The notes beneath the pieces were generated by a model. That model had not been told where the DNA came from and did no database searches. It saw nothing but the letters and a program-made list of their open reading frames with translations. Shown one piece after another: positions 8,003 to 16,743 of a DNA stretch of 64,000 nucleotides. The position numbers and the translations under genes are program-made. Within the stretch, counting starts at the first letter, position 1. Each line of letters opens with the position of its first letter. Source of the DNA: JAAFHB01 sp038236995 (GTDB taxonomy: Bacteria; Bacteroidota; Bacteroidia; Bacteroidales; Prolixibacteraceae); NCBI GenBank assembly GCA_038236995.1, contig JBBRZE010000019.1, forward strand, positions 4,369-68,368. Direction: 5' to 3'.

Positions 8003-9094
8003 TTATCGCCATTCATTGTCAGCACTTAAAAATGCTTTTTTACCGAGAAAACGTGCATATGCCATCGATGCCTTTTCAAATAAACCGGATGTGATTTCGT
8101 TGTCCGGAAGAAAAGACGTAGCCCCCATCAATACTTCGTCTTTTTTAATTGTCCGATTCCACAAACCTGCCACCTGACCGTCGGCAACAATAACCGGTCG
8201 GAAAATTCCATTATCTGAAACTGCCTTTTTGTGATGGACCAATGAAAGAGAAGCGCTTCTGTCCCTGTAACTGATTAAAAACTCGTCGAATGCGGGCAAT
8301 AAATAAACGGAATTTCTATCCATCCTATTACCGGGAAAGGAATCTTTAAACCAATATTGGACAGCATCAATCGTTTCAGAAATAAATCCAGATTTTACAG
8401 CTTCAAATCCCTGTCTCGCTTCAGTGACAGACAAACCGGACCACCAGACAAAATCCTGGAAGGTAGCAGGTCCATGACTAGTGAAATATCTTCTTGCAAG
8501 TTCAGCCAGGGATTCGCCTCTCCAAAGGATTTTCTTGTAAGGAACCCTGTCACATAACAAGGCATAGGTCTGTTTATTGCCGTTAACTTGTCCACTGCAA
8601 ACAATCCCTTCAAGTTCTGCCCGAAGCATTATATGGGATAAACGGTTGTTGTCTGTTTTGATATTAGCGTTGTTAAAGGCGATGGCCAATTCTTCGCGCG
8701 ATAAATGGACGCCTCCGGCAAGCAATTGCCCGATGATATGGTTACTCTTTGTATAGATGGCTACGGAAAGTTCCAGTTCTTTGTCTCTTGATTTCATTGA
8801 CGATTTAATCTTGTTCGCAGTGAGGTCAAGTAACCAGTAAATATCTTCTGAAGCAACAAAATGCCACGTTGGTCGCATAACATGCGTCCGGAGAACTTCT
8901 CCTTTGTTTAAAGCTTTCTCAATTATTGCATTGGTCGGATTTAAAAGCCGGACGCCGACCGCCCATTTCGCCATTGCAAAATCCTGAGCCTGCATTGCCC
9001 CCATCCATAATACAACTTCTTTGGCTGAGGTGAATTTGGTTGATGCAATTTTCTGACTGAATAAACGACAATTTGAAATTTCGGTTAAAGTCAT
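8003..9094 (-). CDS. AlkZ-like winged-helix DNA-binding protein (HTH_42 family)
   Basis: A 363-residue protein of the winged-helix family that includes the DNA glycosylases AlkZ and YcaQ, which unhook bulky alkylated or crosslinked bases. The N-terminal family signature is visible (VVLWMGAMQAQDFAMAKWAVGVRL region, residues 28-51). Its QAQ (35-37) resembles the catalytic Q-x-Q motif of AlkZ-like members. Later motifs are THVMRPTWHFV, RYFTSHGPATFQDFVWWSGL and LLPAFDEFLISYRDR. Length is normal. It follows the DUF2284 gene with a 6-bp gap, indicating an operon. Glycosylase activity is an inference from family membership. Confidence 0.78.
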   Translation of the reverse strand: MTLTEISNCRLFSQKIASTKFTSAKEVVLWMGAMQAQDFAMAKWAVGVRLLNPTNAIIEKALNKGEVLRTHVMRPTWHFVASEDIYWLLDLTANKIKSSMKSRDKELELSVAIYTKSNHIIGQLLAGGVHLSREELAIAFNNANIKTDNNRLSHIMLRAELEGIVCSGQVNGNKQTYALLCDRVPYKKILWRGESLAELARRYFTSHGPATFQDFVWWSGLSVTEARQGFEAVKSGFISETIDAVQYWFKDSFPGNRMDRNSVYLLPAFDEFLISYRDRSASLSLVHHKKAVSDNGIFRPVIVADGQVAGLWNRTIKKDEVLMGATSFLPDNEITSGLFEKASMAYARFLGKKAFLSADNEWR

Positions 9095-9100
9095 CCGGTT

Positions 9101-9637
9101 TTATTCGATTAATAAGATTGCAATTTTATTCATTTCTGCCGGATTATCTTTTACCACATTGATGTCTAATCCTGCATTTCGGACCGTCTGATAAACATCG
9201 ACCGCGAAACTCTCGGGACTTGGTCTCGATTTCATTTTATCCTTGCAATTTATCCTGTTCCCGGAACAATCCTTACACAACGTGCAACATGTTTGGTTCA
9301 ATAAAAACGTTTTTTGATAGCCCGACAGAAAGACCTCACGTTCAATATCCAGTAATTTATTCGTCATTTCGCGCGACCATTCGGATGGATAAACGTTTTT
9401 ATCGGCAAATTTGGTTAATCTTATAATCAAACCAGTTTCATATTCCTTGAAAAACCGGTCACAATCATTTACAGATGGTGTATTTGGAGGACAAGCGCCT
9501 AATCCATAATCACCGCATCCGAACGAGCATTTTACCCTCACCCAATGTGCAACAACAATTTTTTTTGGATCGATCCATTTGAAATCTGTGAAGTTCTGAC
9601 TTAATAAAACGGATTCTATTTCAGCTTTACTTTTCAT
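9101..9637 (-). CDS. DUF2284 metal-binding protein
   Basis: A 178-residue Cys-rich protein of the DUF2284 family of predicted metal-binding proteins. Two Cys groups are visible: CSFGCGDYGLGACPPNTPS (about residues 37-55) and CCTLCKDCSGNRINC (about 116-130). The latter CxxCxxC spacing suggests an Fe-S cluster. Biochemical role unknown. It lies 7 bp after the DUF3795 gene and 6 bp before the AlkZ-like gene, so three genes form a tight operon; the two Cys-rich proteins may act on a common redox or metal task. Confidence 0.8.
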   Translation of the reverse strand: MKSKAEIESVLLSQNFTDFKWIDPKKIVVAHWVRVKCSFGCGDYGLGACPPNTPSVNDCDRFFKEYETGLIIRLTKFADKNVYPSEWSREMTNKLLDIEREVFLSGYQKTFLLNQTCCTLCKDCSGNRINCKDKMKSRPSPESFAVDVYQTVRNAGLDINVVKDNPAEMNKIAILLIE

Positions 9638-9644
9638 GTCATTT

Positions 9645-10106
9645 TTATCCGTTAAGTTCTTTTTGCGTTTTCAATGCATTTTCCTTCAATCCCGGCCATT
9701 TTCCCCAAAGATCTTTGTCACACTTCTCAAGATCAGGACAAACAGAGCACGATTTTATTTCTTTCTCTTTGGCACATTTCCTGACGGAACATTTAAGCAT
9801 CGCCTTATTTTGTGGTTTCCCTTCGGCTTTGCACCCATAACAAAATACGTCGTCGGTTGTAAATGGAATCCCAAATTCTTTATTCCAACTTTCAGCTAAT
9901 TCGATTTTCGCATTGAGGTCGTTATTCAAAGTTGCATTGAATATCCTGCATTGCGGATCACATTTGAGACAACAAAACGACATTGCATCGATATCGGGTC
10001 GCAAAGTAGCGGTTGAATAACTATTGGCACCATTTAATTTGGTAATTGCAACCAGTCCGGCAGAAATGCCCAGGACACCCTTCAAAAATATACGTCTGTT
10101 TCCCAT
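9645..10106 (-). CDS. DUF3795 Cys-rich protein with Tat-like signal
   Basis: A 153-residue protein beginning MGNRRIFLKGVLGISAG, which has the look of a twin-arginine signal, followed by a Cys-rich DUF3795-like domain: CCLKCDPQC, FCYGCKAEG, LKCSVRKCAKEKEIKSCSVC and LEKCDKD. The regular CxxC spacing suggests Zn or Fe-S binding. A Tat signal would fit export after cofactor insertion. DUF3795 proteins usually lack a signal, so the leader is unusual. It is the first gene of the DUF3795-DUF2284-AlkZ-like operon. Function unknown. Confidence 0.75.
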   Translation of the reverse strand: MGNRRIFLKGVLGISAGLVAITKLNGANSYSTATLRPDIDAMSFCCLKCDPQCRIFNATLNNDLNAKIELAESWNKEFGIPFTTDDVFCYGCKAEGKPQNKAMLKCSVRKCAKEKEIKSCSVCPDLEKCDKDLWGKWPGLKENALKTQKELNG

Positions 10107-10379
10107 TGTTTTAATATTAAGTCAGTACGAAGCGATATTATTTTCATCATGGTTCTCCATGTGAAAGTTGTGTTATAGCGGCTGATATCAGGAACCCGTT
10201 TATTTACATTCAGAATAACTTACCTAATAGATTTTCGACAGAATGCCAGCCAGTTAGCACTTGTCAAAAAGGATGGCGTTTTAACAATTGTAAATTTACA
10301 TAGTTTTCAAGAAATCCAAATCATCATAACTGAAAAAATTAGATGATCAGCCAGGATGAAAGAACTACTTTTCTGACAA
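10107..10379. other. Intergenic region, no gene seen
   Basis: The gap between the DUF3795 start and the GPH-symporter terminator. It should hold the leftward promoter for the Cys-rich operon, but no good -33/-7 pair was found. No open frame with coding character and no repeats were seen. Confidence 0.5.
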
Positions 10380-10415
10380 AAAAGAGCCGCCGGATATTTC
10401 ACCGACGGCTCTTTT
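10380..10415 (-). terminator. Strong terminator after the GPH symporter
   Basis: AAAAGAGCCGCCGG (10380-10393) pairs with CCGACGGCTCTTTT (10402-10415): 14 bp with one mismatch and an 8-base loop. On the minus strand it ends in a run of T. It closes the mannobiose operon. Confidence 0.85.
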
Positions 10416-10454
10416 AAAGATATAAGATGCTCTTTTGAATGCTATTCTCGCTTT

Positions 10455-11879
10455 TTATGCCTTATTCCTTTTCAAGGTGAGTTGTTCCGAATTTTCCCTG
10501 ACCTTCTTATCTGAAAGCGGGTAGAACATCATCCCTACAAAAGCCAGGATGCAGCAGACAGCAGGCATTAAGCTGATCATGATGTGCTCGCCAAAAATGG
10601 TTTCCTGACTCTGTTGCAACGCATCAGGCATATAATGGAACACCGCAAGAATCCATCCACTCATGGCCGAACCCAGCGCCCAACCCAATTTCTGTGACAT
10701 CGAAGAAGAAGAAAAAATCAATCCTGTCGCACGGCGTCCAGTAAGTAATTCCTGATGATCAACAATATCGGCAAACATCGACCACAACAATGGCAGAACA
10801 TATCCGGCGAAAATGGAGATCATGAACTGGAAAATCAGGATCCAGGTGATGTTGTTTGGAATGAAATAAAATCCTGTACTCAATGCTCCGGCAATTAACA
10901 TGGCAATCATATACGTTCTTTTCTTACCGTATTTTCTGGAAATGGAAGGTGCTGCCATTACCCCGATCAGATTGGCAGCCTGACCAACCAAAAAGTAAAT
11001 AGTCGTCATATCCCAACCTGTTCCCGCCATTTTATAGTTGGATTGCACATAGTCCCTAAAAAAGTAGATGGCCACACTATCCCGTACAGCATTGAAAAGC
11101 AAGGCTGCCAAACCTGTTGCAACTAAAATCCACCAGGGAGCATTTTGAAACAGATCTTTCAAATCCTTCTTGATTGAAACATCTTTTTCGCTTTCAATTT
11201 GAGTTACCCGCTCTTTTGTCCAGCTGAAACACAACAAAAACAAGACAATACAGATCATTCCGATCGCACCAACGCCCATCACCCATCCAACAGGAGAGGT
11301 ACTTATGGAGTTTTCAGCAGCTTGAGTTGCCTGAGCAACACCTTCGTTACCAAATGTTTTGGAAAAAAAGTCAATCAGCGGTTGTAACAACATGAAGGTT
11401 ACAAAACTGCCAATGAATGCAAACGACATGCGGTAAGATGAAAGCGAATTTCGTTCAGTAGGATCGGAAGAAATAGCTCCGAGCAAAGATGCATAAGGGA
11501 CATTGATCATCGAATACACGATCATCATTAAAGAATAGGTAACGTATGCATAAATTAATTTTCCGGTTTGGCCGAAATCTGGAGCAAAAAACGTGATGGC
11601 ACCCATTACAGCAAACGGTATGGCAAACCATAACAAATACGGGCGATATTTTCCATAACGGCTTTTGGTGCGGTCGCTGATTATTCCTACAAAAACATCG
11701 AAGAACGAATCCCACAAACGGGCAACCAGGAACATCGTTCCGGCTGCAGCGGCTGTGATTCCGAGAACATCGGTATAAAAAAACAAGGAATACATTCCGA
11801 AAATCTTCCAGAACATGGATGAAGCAGCATCGCCAAATCCGTAACCAATTTTCTCTTTCAGGGTGATTTTTTGAATCAT
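10455..11879 (-). CDS. GPH-family sugar:cation symporter (probable mannobiose transporter)
   Basis: A 474-residue 12-helix transporter of the glycoside-pentoside-hexuronide:cation family (MelB-like, major facilitator superfamily). Family features are GYGFGDAASSMFWKIFGMY at the start, LWDSFFDVFVGIISDRTKSRYGKYRPYLLW (helix 2 to loop 2-3, residues about 55-84) and the repeat signature SRKYGKKRTY. It stands 129 bp after the 2-epimerase gene in a three-gene set for beta-1,4-mannobiose breakdown, which makes mannobiose or mannosyl-glucose the likely substrate. That assignment rests on context only. A strong terminator follows. Confidence 0.88.
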   Translation of the reverse strand: MIQKITLKEKIGYGFGDAASSMFWKIFGMYSLFFYTDVLGITAAAAGTMFLVARLWDSFFDVFVGIISDRTKSRYGKYRPYLLWFAIPFAVMGAITFFAPDFGQTGKLIYAYVTYSLMMIVYSMINVPYASLLGAISSDPTERNSLSSYRMSFAFIGSFVTFMLLQPLIDFFSKTFGNEGVAQATQAAENSISTSPVGWVMGVGAIGMICIVLFLLCFSWTKERVTQIESEKDVSIKKDLKDLFQNAPWWILVATGLAALLFNAVRDSVAIYFFRDYVQSNYKMAGTGWDMTTIYFLVGQAANLIGVMAAPSISRKYGKKRTYMIAMLIAGALSTGFYFIPNNITWILIFQFMISIFAGYVLPLLWSMFADIVDHQELLTGRRATGLIFSSSSMSQKLGWALGSAMSGWILAVFHYMPDALQQSQETIFGEHIMISLMPAVCCILAFVGMMFYPLSDKKVRENSEQLTLKRNKA

Positions 11880-11911
11880 AATTCAGTTCGTTATTTATTG
11901 GTTTGTTGTTT

Positions 11912-11940
11912 CAAATGTAGTCAATAATATTAGTCGATAA
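11912..11940 (-). promoter_or_regulatory. Candidate internal promoter and direct repeat before the symporter gene
   Basis: On the minus strand 11912-11919 reads TACATTTG, a perfect -7 box, 33 bp before the symporter start. No -33 box is clear. The adjoining plus-strand sequence holds two near-identical 10-mers, TAGTCAATAA (11918-11927) and TAGTCGATAA (11931-11940), which could bind a regulator. Confidence 0.35.
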
Positions 11941-12008
11941 AATATTGAAACGATCTGTCACCAGCAACTGTCAGCCGCTTCATTTCACTTTGAGAAAACA
12001 CAGCCCAT

Positions 12009-13217
12009 TCATTTACCTGGAAGTTCTGAAACAATTCCGATCACCTCCATCATTGCCCTGCTGTTATGGTAGGGACATTTCCAGAAACCGGCCTTATCTT
12101 CAGAAGCTATTGGAATCCCATCTTTATCAACCCGCCAAAACCATTCACCATTCACCCAATCAATCATAGTAGTGCGAATGAATTGCCACACATTGACAAG
12201 CTGATTTTTATAAATATCTTTACCCGTAATTTTCCAGGCATAAGCAAGACCGACCATCGCTTCGGCCTGCATCCACCAATGTTTATCCGTATCAAGATGT
12301 CCTGACAGCATGTCCTTCTCATTAAAGAGAGATCCATCCAAATCACACCCATCTGCTAATGTAGCATCAACCATCTGGACCAGGTTCTCACTAACTTCAG
12401 CAATCAGTTTCGTTTCCCCCACAGCAATGGCTGCTTCATACAAAAGCCAAGCTCCTTCAATATCGTGTCCGTATGATACAATCGGTGATTGAACTGTCCA
12501 ATCGTTCGCAAAAAACAAGTTGAAATGGTGAGTCCGAGGATCAATAATTTTATCGAGAAAAATACGGATCAATGCGGCGGTCTTCTCTCTCAACTGATTA
12601 TCAGGCCATATTTTCAGCAAATTCGTATAGGGTTCAAGAATATGAAGATGCGTGTTCATTGATTTGGGTTCGTTCGCATCTTTCGGGCTAAGTCTGAAAT
12701 CTTTGAGTATACTCCAGTCATTGGCAAATGCCTCGAAGTAACCACCTTCAACCGGATCGTAGCTAAATTTCTCAATACATTCAAACAACCCTATGGCCTT
12801 CTCTAGCGCCTGTGGGTTTTTACTTGCCTTGAAATACTCCGAAAAACCATATATTCCAAATCCCTGCGCATAGATCTGTTTACGGCTGTTCAGAACAGTC
12901 CCTTTTTCGTCGAGTTCCCAGAACAATCCGCCAAATTCCTTGTCACTGAAATTTTCATTGATATACTGATAGGCCCTGTCAGCCAACGCAAGATATTCCG
13001 GGTGATGTGTGAAATTATATGCAGCAGAAAAAGTCCATAAAATCCGGGCATTCAGGACTACACCTTTGGATGCGCCGTTTATTTGCCGGTTAAAATGATC
13101 GCGTCTGCCAGCAAATCCACCAAATTCATTGTCCAAACAGAAATCTGTCCAGTACTTTAAGATATGCTCCAGTTCCTGAGCAAGTTCATCCTTTAATTTC
13201 CGCGGGAAATAAGTCAT
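12009..13217 (-). CDS. Cellobiose/mannobiose 2-epimerase (AGE family)
   Basis: This cytoplasmic enzyme interconverts the reducing-end glucose and mannose of beta-1,4-disaccharides, here probably mannobiose to mannosyl-glucose. At 402 residues it has the length of Bacteroides cellobiose 2-epimerases. Motifs include the substrate-site tryptophan/histidine stretches SMNTHLHILEPYTNLL (about 190-205), VSYGHDIEGAWLLYEA (about 243-258, with the catalytic-type His), HWWMQAEAMVGLAYAW (about 313-328) and a late GFWKCPYHNSRAMMEV. The start overlaps the end of the GH130 gene by 4 bp (ATGA type), so the two are translationally coupled and should act in series. Confidence 0.92.
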   Translation of the reverse strand: MTYFPRKLKDELAQELEHILKYWTDFCLDNEFGGFAGRRDHFNRQINGASKGVVLNARILWTFSAAYNFTHHPEYLALADRAYQYINENFSDKEFGGLFWELDEKGTVLNSRKQIYAQGFGIYGFSEYFKASKNPQALEKAIGLFECIEKFSYDPVEGGYFEAFANDWSILKDFRLSPKDANEPKSMNTHLHILEPYTNLLKIWPDNQLREKTAALIRIFLDKIIDPRTHHFNLFFANDWTVQSPIVSYGHDIEGAWLLYEAAIAVGETKLIAEVSENLVQMVDATLADGCDLDGSLFNEKDMLSGHLDTDKHWWMQAEAMVGLAYAWKITGKDIYKNQLVNVWQFIRTTMIDWVNGEWFWRVDKDGIPIASEDKAGFWKCPYHNSRAMMEVIGIVSELPGK

Positions 13218-14401
13218 AAATCTGGATTAAAAGCAATATTTTGATCGATAAGCTCGTTTATATTCTGAACTGATGCAGCCGAACGGAACTTATCCTGTGG
13301 TGTGTTGATGCAATAATCGACCAGTTGATCAACTGTTGATGTCGCGACATGCATACGCGTATCTGATGAAGCATAATAAATAAATACCTCACCATCCTCC
13401 TCTTCAATCCAGCCATTTGTAAATACTACATTCGAAACATCCCCGACACGCTCTTCGCCAAGCGGCCCAATAAAATGGCCGGCAGGTTTGTAAATCACTT
13501 TTGTAGGATCATCAATTGCAGTCATAAACAGATAAAGCGTATATCGAAGTCCGGCAGCAGTATTCCTGACACCATGAGCAATATTTAACCACCCTTTTGC
13601 GGTTTTAATCGGAGCAGGACCCTGACCGTTCTTCACTTCGTATACCGTGTGATAGACTTTGGCATCCAAAATTTTCTCATGTTTAACTTCCGCATTTACG
13701 ATGGTATCCGAAAGGCCAAATGCAATTCCACCTCCTTTGCCTGTGTCGATAAAACCATCCTGCGGACGTGTGAAAAATGCATATTTTCCATCAACAAACC
13801 ATGGGTGCAATACCACATTGCGTTGTTGTCCGCCATAAGTAATCAGATCAGGAAGGCGCTCCCAATTGATAAAATCTTTTGTCCTTGCAATACCAGCCGC
13901 AGCTACAGCACTGCTTGTATCACCTTCAGGAGCATTGGGATCCTTTCTTTCGGTGCAAAATACACCATATACATAACCATCCTCATGGATCGTAACCCGC
14001 ATATCATAAAGATTGGTATCGGGATTTTCTGTCTCGGGCATTGTAATAGGCCGTTCCCAGAACCGAAAGTTATCGACTCCGTTAGGACTTTCAGCAACGG
14101 CAAAAAAAGATTTCCGGTCATTCCCCTCAACACGAACAATTAATAAATATTTACCGTTCCACTTTACAGCACCTGAATTAAAAGTCGCATTAAATCCGAT
14201 ACGCTCCATGCAATAAGGATTTGTTTCAGGATTCAGATCATAACGCCAATGGATTGGAATATGATTCCGTGTTAAAACCGGGTACTTAAACCGGTTAAAA
14301 ACACCATTCGTACTGAAACGCTTCTCATTTTTTCGGGTCAGTAAAGCTTCACTTTCACTCCGGATGATTGCAATGCGATTCTGAAATAATTCGTCATTCA
14401 T
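13214..14401 (-). CDS. 4-O-beta-D-mannosyl-D-glucose phosphorylase (GH130)
   Basis: This enzyme splits beta-1,4-mannosyl-glucose with phosphate to give mannose-1-phosphate and glucose, saving an ATP. The 395-residue length and the sequence NPYCMERIGFNATFNSGAV (61-79) fit the GH130 subfamily of the Bacteroides fragilis enzyme. The catalytic-type acid is Asp133 in NLYDMRVT. Further motifs are YGVFCTERKDP, VLHPWFVDGKYAFFTRPQDG and WIEEEDGEVFIYYASSDTRMHVATS. It is first in an operon with the 2-epimerase and the GPH symporter, which together make the known route import, epimerise, phosphorolyse. A Bacteroidota-type promoter lies upstream. Confidence 0.93.
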   Translation of the reverse strand: MNDELFQNRIAIIRSESEALLTRKNEKRFSTNGVFNRFKYPVLTRNHIPIHWRYDLNPETNPYCMERIGFNATFNSGAVKWNGKYLLIVRVEGNDRKSFFAVAESPNGVDNFRFWERPITMPETENPDTNLYDMRVTIHEDGYVYGVFCTERKDPNAPEGDTSSAVAAAGIARTKDFINWERLPDLITYGGQQRNVVLHPWFVDGKYAFFTRPQDGFIDTGKGGGIAFGLSDTIVNAEVKHEKILDAKVYHTVYEVKNGQGPAPIKTAKGWLNIAHGVRNTAAGLRYTLYLFMTAIDDPTKVIYKPAGHFIGPLGEERVGDVSNVVFTNGWIEEEDGEVFIYYASSDTRMHVATSTVDQLVDYCINTPQDKFRSAASVQNINELIDQNIAFNPDL

Positions 14402-14439
14402 GATTAAATTGTTTTATATCTTGTCAGCTAATTAGTTTT

Positions 14440-14469
14440 CAAGTCTATTCAAATTGACTACATGTCAAA
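14440..14469 (-). promoter_or_regulatory. Promoter for the mannobiose operon
   Basis: On the minus strand a -33 TTTG (14466-14469) and a -7 TAGACTTG (14440-14447, one mismatch to TAnnTTTG) are 18 bp apart. The -7 box is 38 bp from the GH130 start. Confidence 0.5.
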
Positions 14470-15068
14470 CCTCTTCCACATCGTCGAGATTAAAAGACTC
14501 TTTCATTAAACATCACTTTTGTAAAAACTACATTATAAGGTCGATGACATCGATACTCAACCTTTTTCATCAGTATAATTCATGTCCGTTAGTTGTATGC
14601 AAACTTAGTCTGCAAAACAACCAAATTATAATAGTATCTTATCTAATAAATGTACTTTCTGATCAGTTAAGCATACTAAATCAACATCCATTTTTTATTT
14701 TATTCAATTTCGACAGTAAAAATACATTTTATTCAAAATCAGTCATAACCGTATTTACACAGCTGTCTTGAAAAAACCAACTTGAATTGAGGCAATTACG
14801 AATCATTCCGTATAACAAATAGCCATTTAAAATTGAATGTTAAGTTTATAAGTTACCTTCAGGAAATCAAAGTGCTATCGTCATTTCATAGTGAAATGGA
14901 TATCCGGAAAAAATTAAAATCATACTTTTTTCCAATACTATCACACCAAATTTCGAATATAAACAGTATTTTAGCGCTGATTATAAACTAAACGGCTTTC
15001 TTCCAACAATCCAGCAGCATTGACTTAATTTATAAATCTGTCTGAATTAAAAAATAAACGTTTTACTC
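14470..15068. other. Long AT-rich intergenic region between the mannobiose operon and the AraC gene
   Basis: About 600 bp of AT-rich DNA between divergent genes. It should hold regulator binding sites for both directions. One short inverted repeat, CATTTC-N5-GAAATG (about 14882-14898), is visible. The frames that stay open here have no protein character. No RNA gene or mobile element was recognised. Confidence 0.5.
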
Positions 15069-15944
15069 ATGAAAGATCCTATACACAGAGAGATAACACC
15101 GCTAAGCGATAACGACTGTTTTATGGTTTTTGACCGGTATAAGTCGGAATTTAGTTTCCCTGTCCATTTTCATCCTGAATATGAAATCAACTATATTTCG
15201 AATGCAAAAGGGGCAAAAAGGATTGTGGGGGATCATATTGATGAAATTGATGATCTGGAGTTGGTACTTGTCGGACCGAATATTTTCCATTGCTGGGAAG
15301 ATTACCACAACACCGAAAAGCAGATTCATGAAATCACTATTCAGTTTCCGGCAGACCTGATCGGCGAGAATCTTCTAAATAAGAATGTTTATAAACCCAT
15401 CAAAGAGCTGTTTCACCATGCACAGCGTGGAATCGCTTTCTCGCGGCAAACAATCAGGCAAGTTGAAGACAAACTATTCACAATTAGCAAGAAAAGCGGA
15501 TTCGATTCAATCCTTGAATTACAGTCTTTACTGTTTGATCTGGCCACTTCCCGAAACCAGCGGTTGCTGACCAATGCCTCTTTTCAACGGGCAAACGATT
15601 TTTACAACAGTGAAAACATCGAAAAGATGTACAACTACATTAAGGAGAACTACAACAAGAAGATTAAGTTGGAAGATGTTGCCCAGTTACTTAGCATGTC
15701 GGTGGTTTCATTTACCCGACTAATTAAGCAACACACCGGAAAGTCATTCATTGATTTTTTGAACGAAATGCGCCTTGGTTTAGCCACGCGGCAGTTGATC
15801 GAAACAAATACGAGTATTGCGCAAATATGTTTTAATTGAGGCTTTAACAATGTTTCAAACTTCAATCGTGTCTTTAAGCGGAAACAAGGGGTAACACCCT
15901 CCGAATTCAGGAATAATTTCACGGGGATGAAAAGCATTTACTGA
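15069..15944 (+). pseudogene. AraC-family regulator interrupted by an in-frame TGA
   Basis: An AraC/XylS regulator with an N-terminal cupin-like sensing domain (FPVHFHPEYEINYI, about residues 31-44) and a C-terminal double helix-turn-helix (IKLEDVAQLLSMSVVSFTRL onward). The frame stops at TGA 15837-15839 after IAQICFN, in the middle of the second helix-turn-helix. Directly beyond, in the same frame, the expected end continues: GFNNVSNFNRVFKRKQGVTP and then EFRNNFTGMKSIY, to TGA at 15942-15944 (291 codons if read through). The conserved residue lost is the Cys of the CGF motif (TGC/TGT to TGA). The truncated 256-residue product lacks the second recognition helix. It diverges from the mannobiose operon, so it is probably its regulator. 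A sequencing error is the main alternative. Confidence 0.85.
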
Positions 15945-15978
15945 CACTTGTTACCTTTGGTGAAAATTAAATCGGCGC

Positions 15979-16599
15979 ATGACAATAGATAATTTCCCTT
16001 CTAAACTTTTGGAAAACGCGGTAAATGAATTCGCTAAACTGCCCGGAATCGGAAAGAAAACGGCACTACGGCTTGTACTTCATTTACTAAAAAAAGATGT
16101 CACAGAAGTTCAACGGTTTAGCAGGGCCTTGACACAACTACGTGAAGAGGTAAAGCATTGCCGGATATGCCGCAATATTTCCGACGCTGAAATCTGCAAT
16201 ATTTGCAATAATCCATCGCGCGACAGCCGTACGGTTTGTGTGGTTGAGAACATCCGCGACGTGATGTCGATCGAAAACACTCAACAATACCGGGGCGTCT
16301 ATCACGTTTTGGGCGGAATTATTTCACCGATGGATGGAATTGGCCCTGCCGATCTTGAGATTGATTCACTTCTTAAAAGGATTGAAAATAACGAAATCGA
16401 TGAAGTGATATTTGCCTTAAGTACCACGATGGAGGGCGACAGCACCAATTTTTATATCTTTAAAAAAATCAAAGGGGGCCATGTGAAGATTACCACTTTG
16501 GCGAGAGGTGTTTCCATCGGAGATGAAATCGAATATACGGACGAGGTGACTTTAGGACGGTCGATTGTTAACCGTATGCTTTTTGAAAACTTCCTGTGA
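15979..16599 (+). CDS. recR: Recombination mediator RecR
   Basis: RecR works with RecO (and RecF) to load RecA on single-stranded gaps. The 206-residue protein has the full domain order: helix-hairpin-helix (LPGIGKKTALRL, 21-32), a four-Cys zinc finger (Cys61, Cys64, Cys73, Cys76), a Toprim domain (VCVVENIRDVMSIE from 87, then YHVLGGIISPMDGIGP) and the C-terminal LARGVSIGDEIEYTDEVTL segment. It starts 34 bp after the AraC reading frame ends. Nothing unusual is seen. Confidence 0.97.
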   Translation: MTIDNFPSKLLENAVNEFAKLPGIGKKTALRLVLHLLKKDVTEVQRFSRALTQLREEVKHCRICRNISDAEICNICNNPSRDSRTVCVVENIRDVMSIENTQQYRGVYHVLGGIISPMDGIGPADLEIDSLLKRIENNEIDEVIFALSTTMEGDSTNFYIFKKIKGGHVKITTLARGVSIGDEIEYTDEVTLGRSIVNRMLFENFL

Positions 16600-16743
16600 T
16601 ATAGGTTGAAAAACTGTTTATATCGTTTAATGGCTCGCTAAAAACAGGGTTTGGAGATGCTAATTATGTCAATAGCTGAATTACAAGAAGCCAGTTGCAC
16701 TGAGTTAAAAATTTCTGATGAGCTATAAAAATACCAAAGTTTG

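Noticed and set aside
14454..14771. 105-codon plus-strand frame in the region before the AraC gene
   Set aside because: Low-complexity, Ser/Phe/Ile-rich translation of AT-rich DNA; no domain and no sensible start context.
15837..15839. Selenocysteine or alternative-code reading of the TGA in the AraC gene
   Set aside because: No SECIS-like hairpin was recognised just after it, AraC proteins are not selenoproteins, and TGA ends other genes normally.
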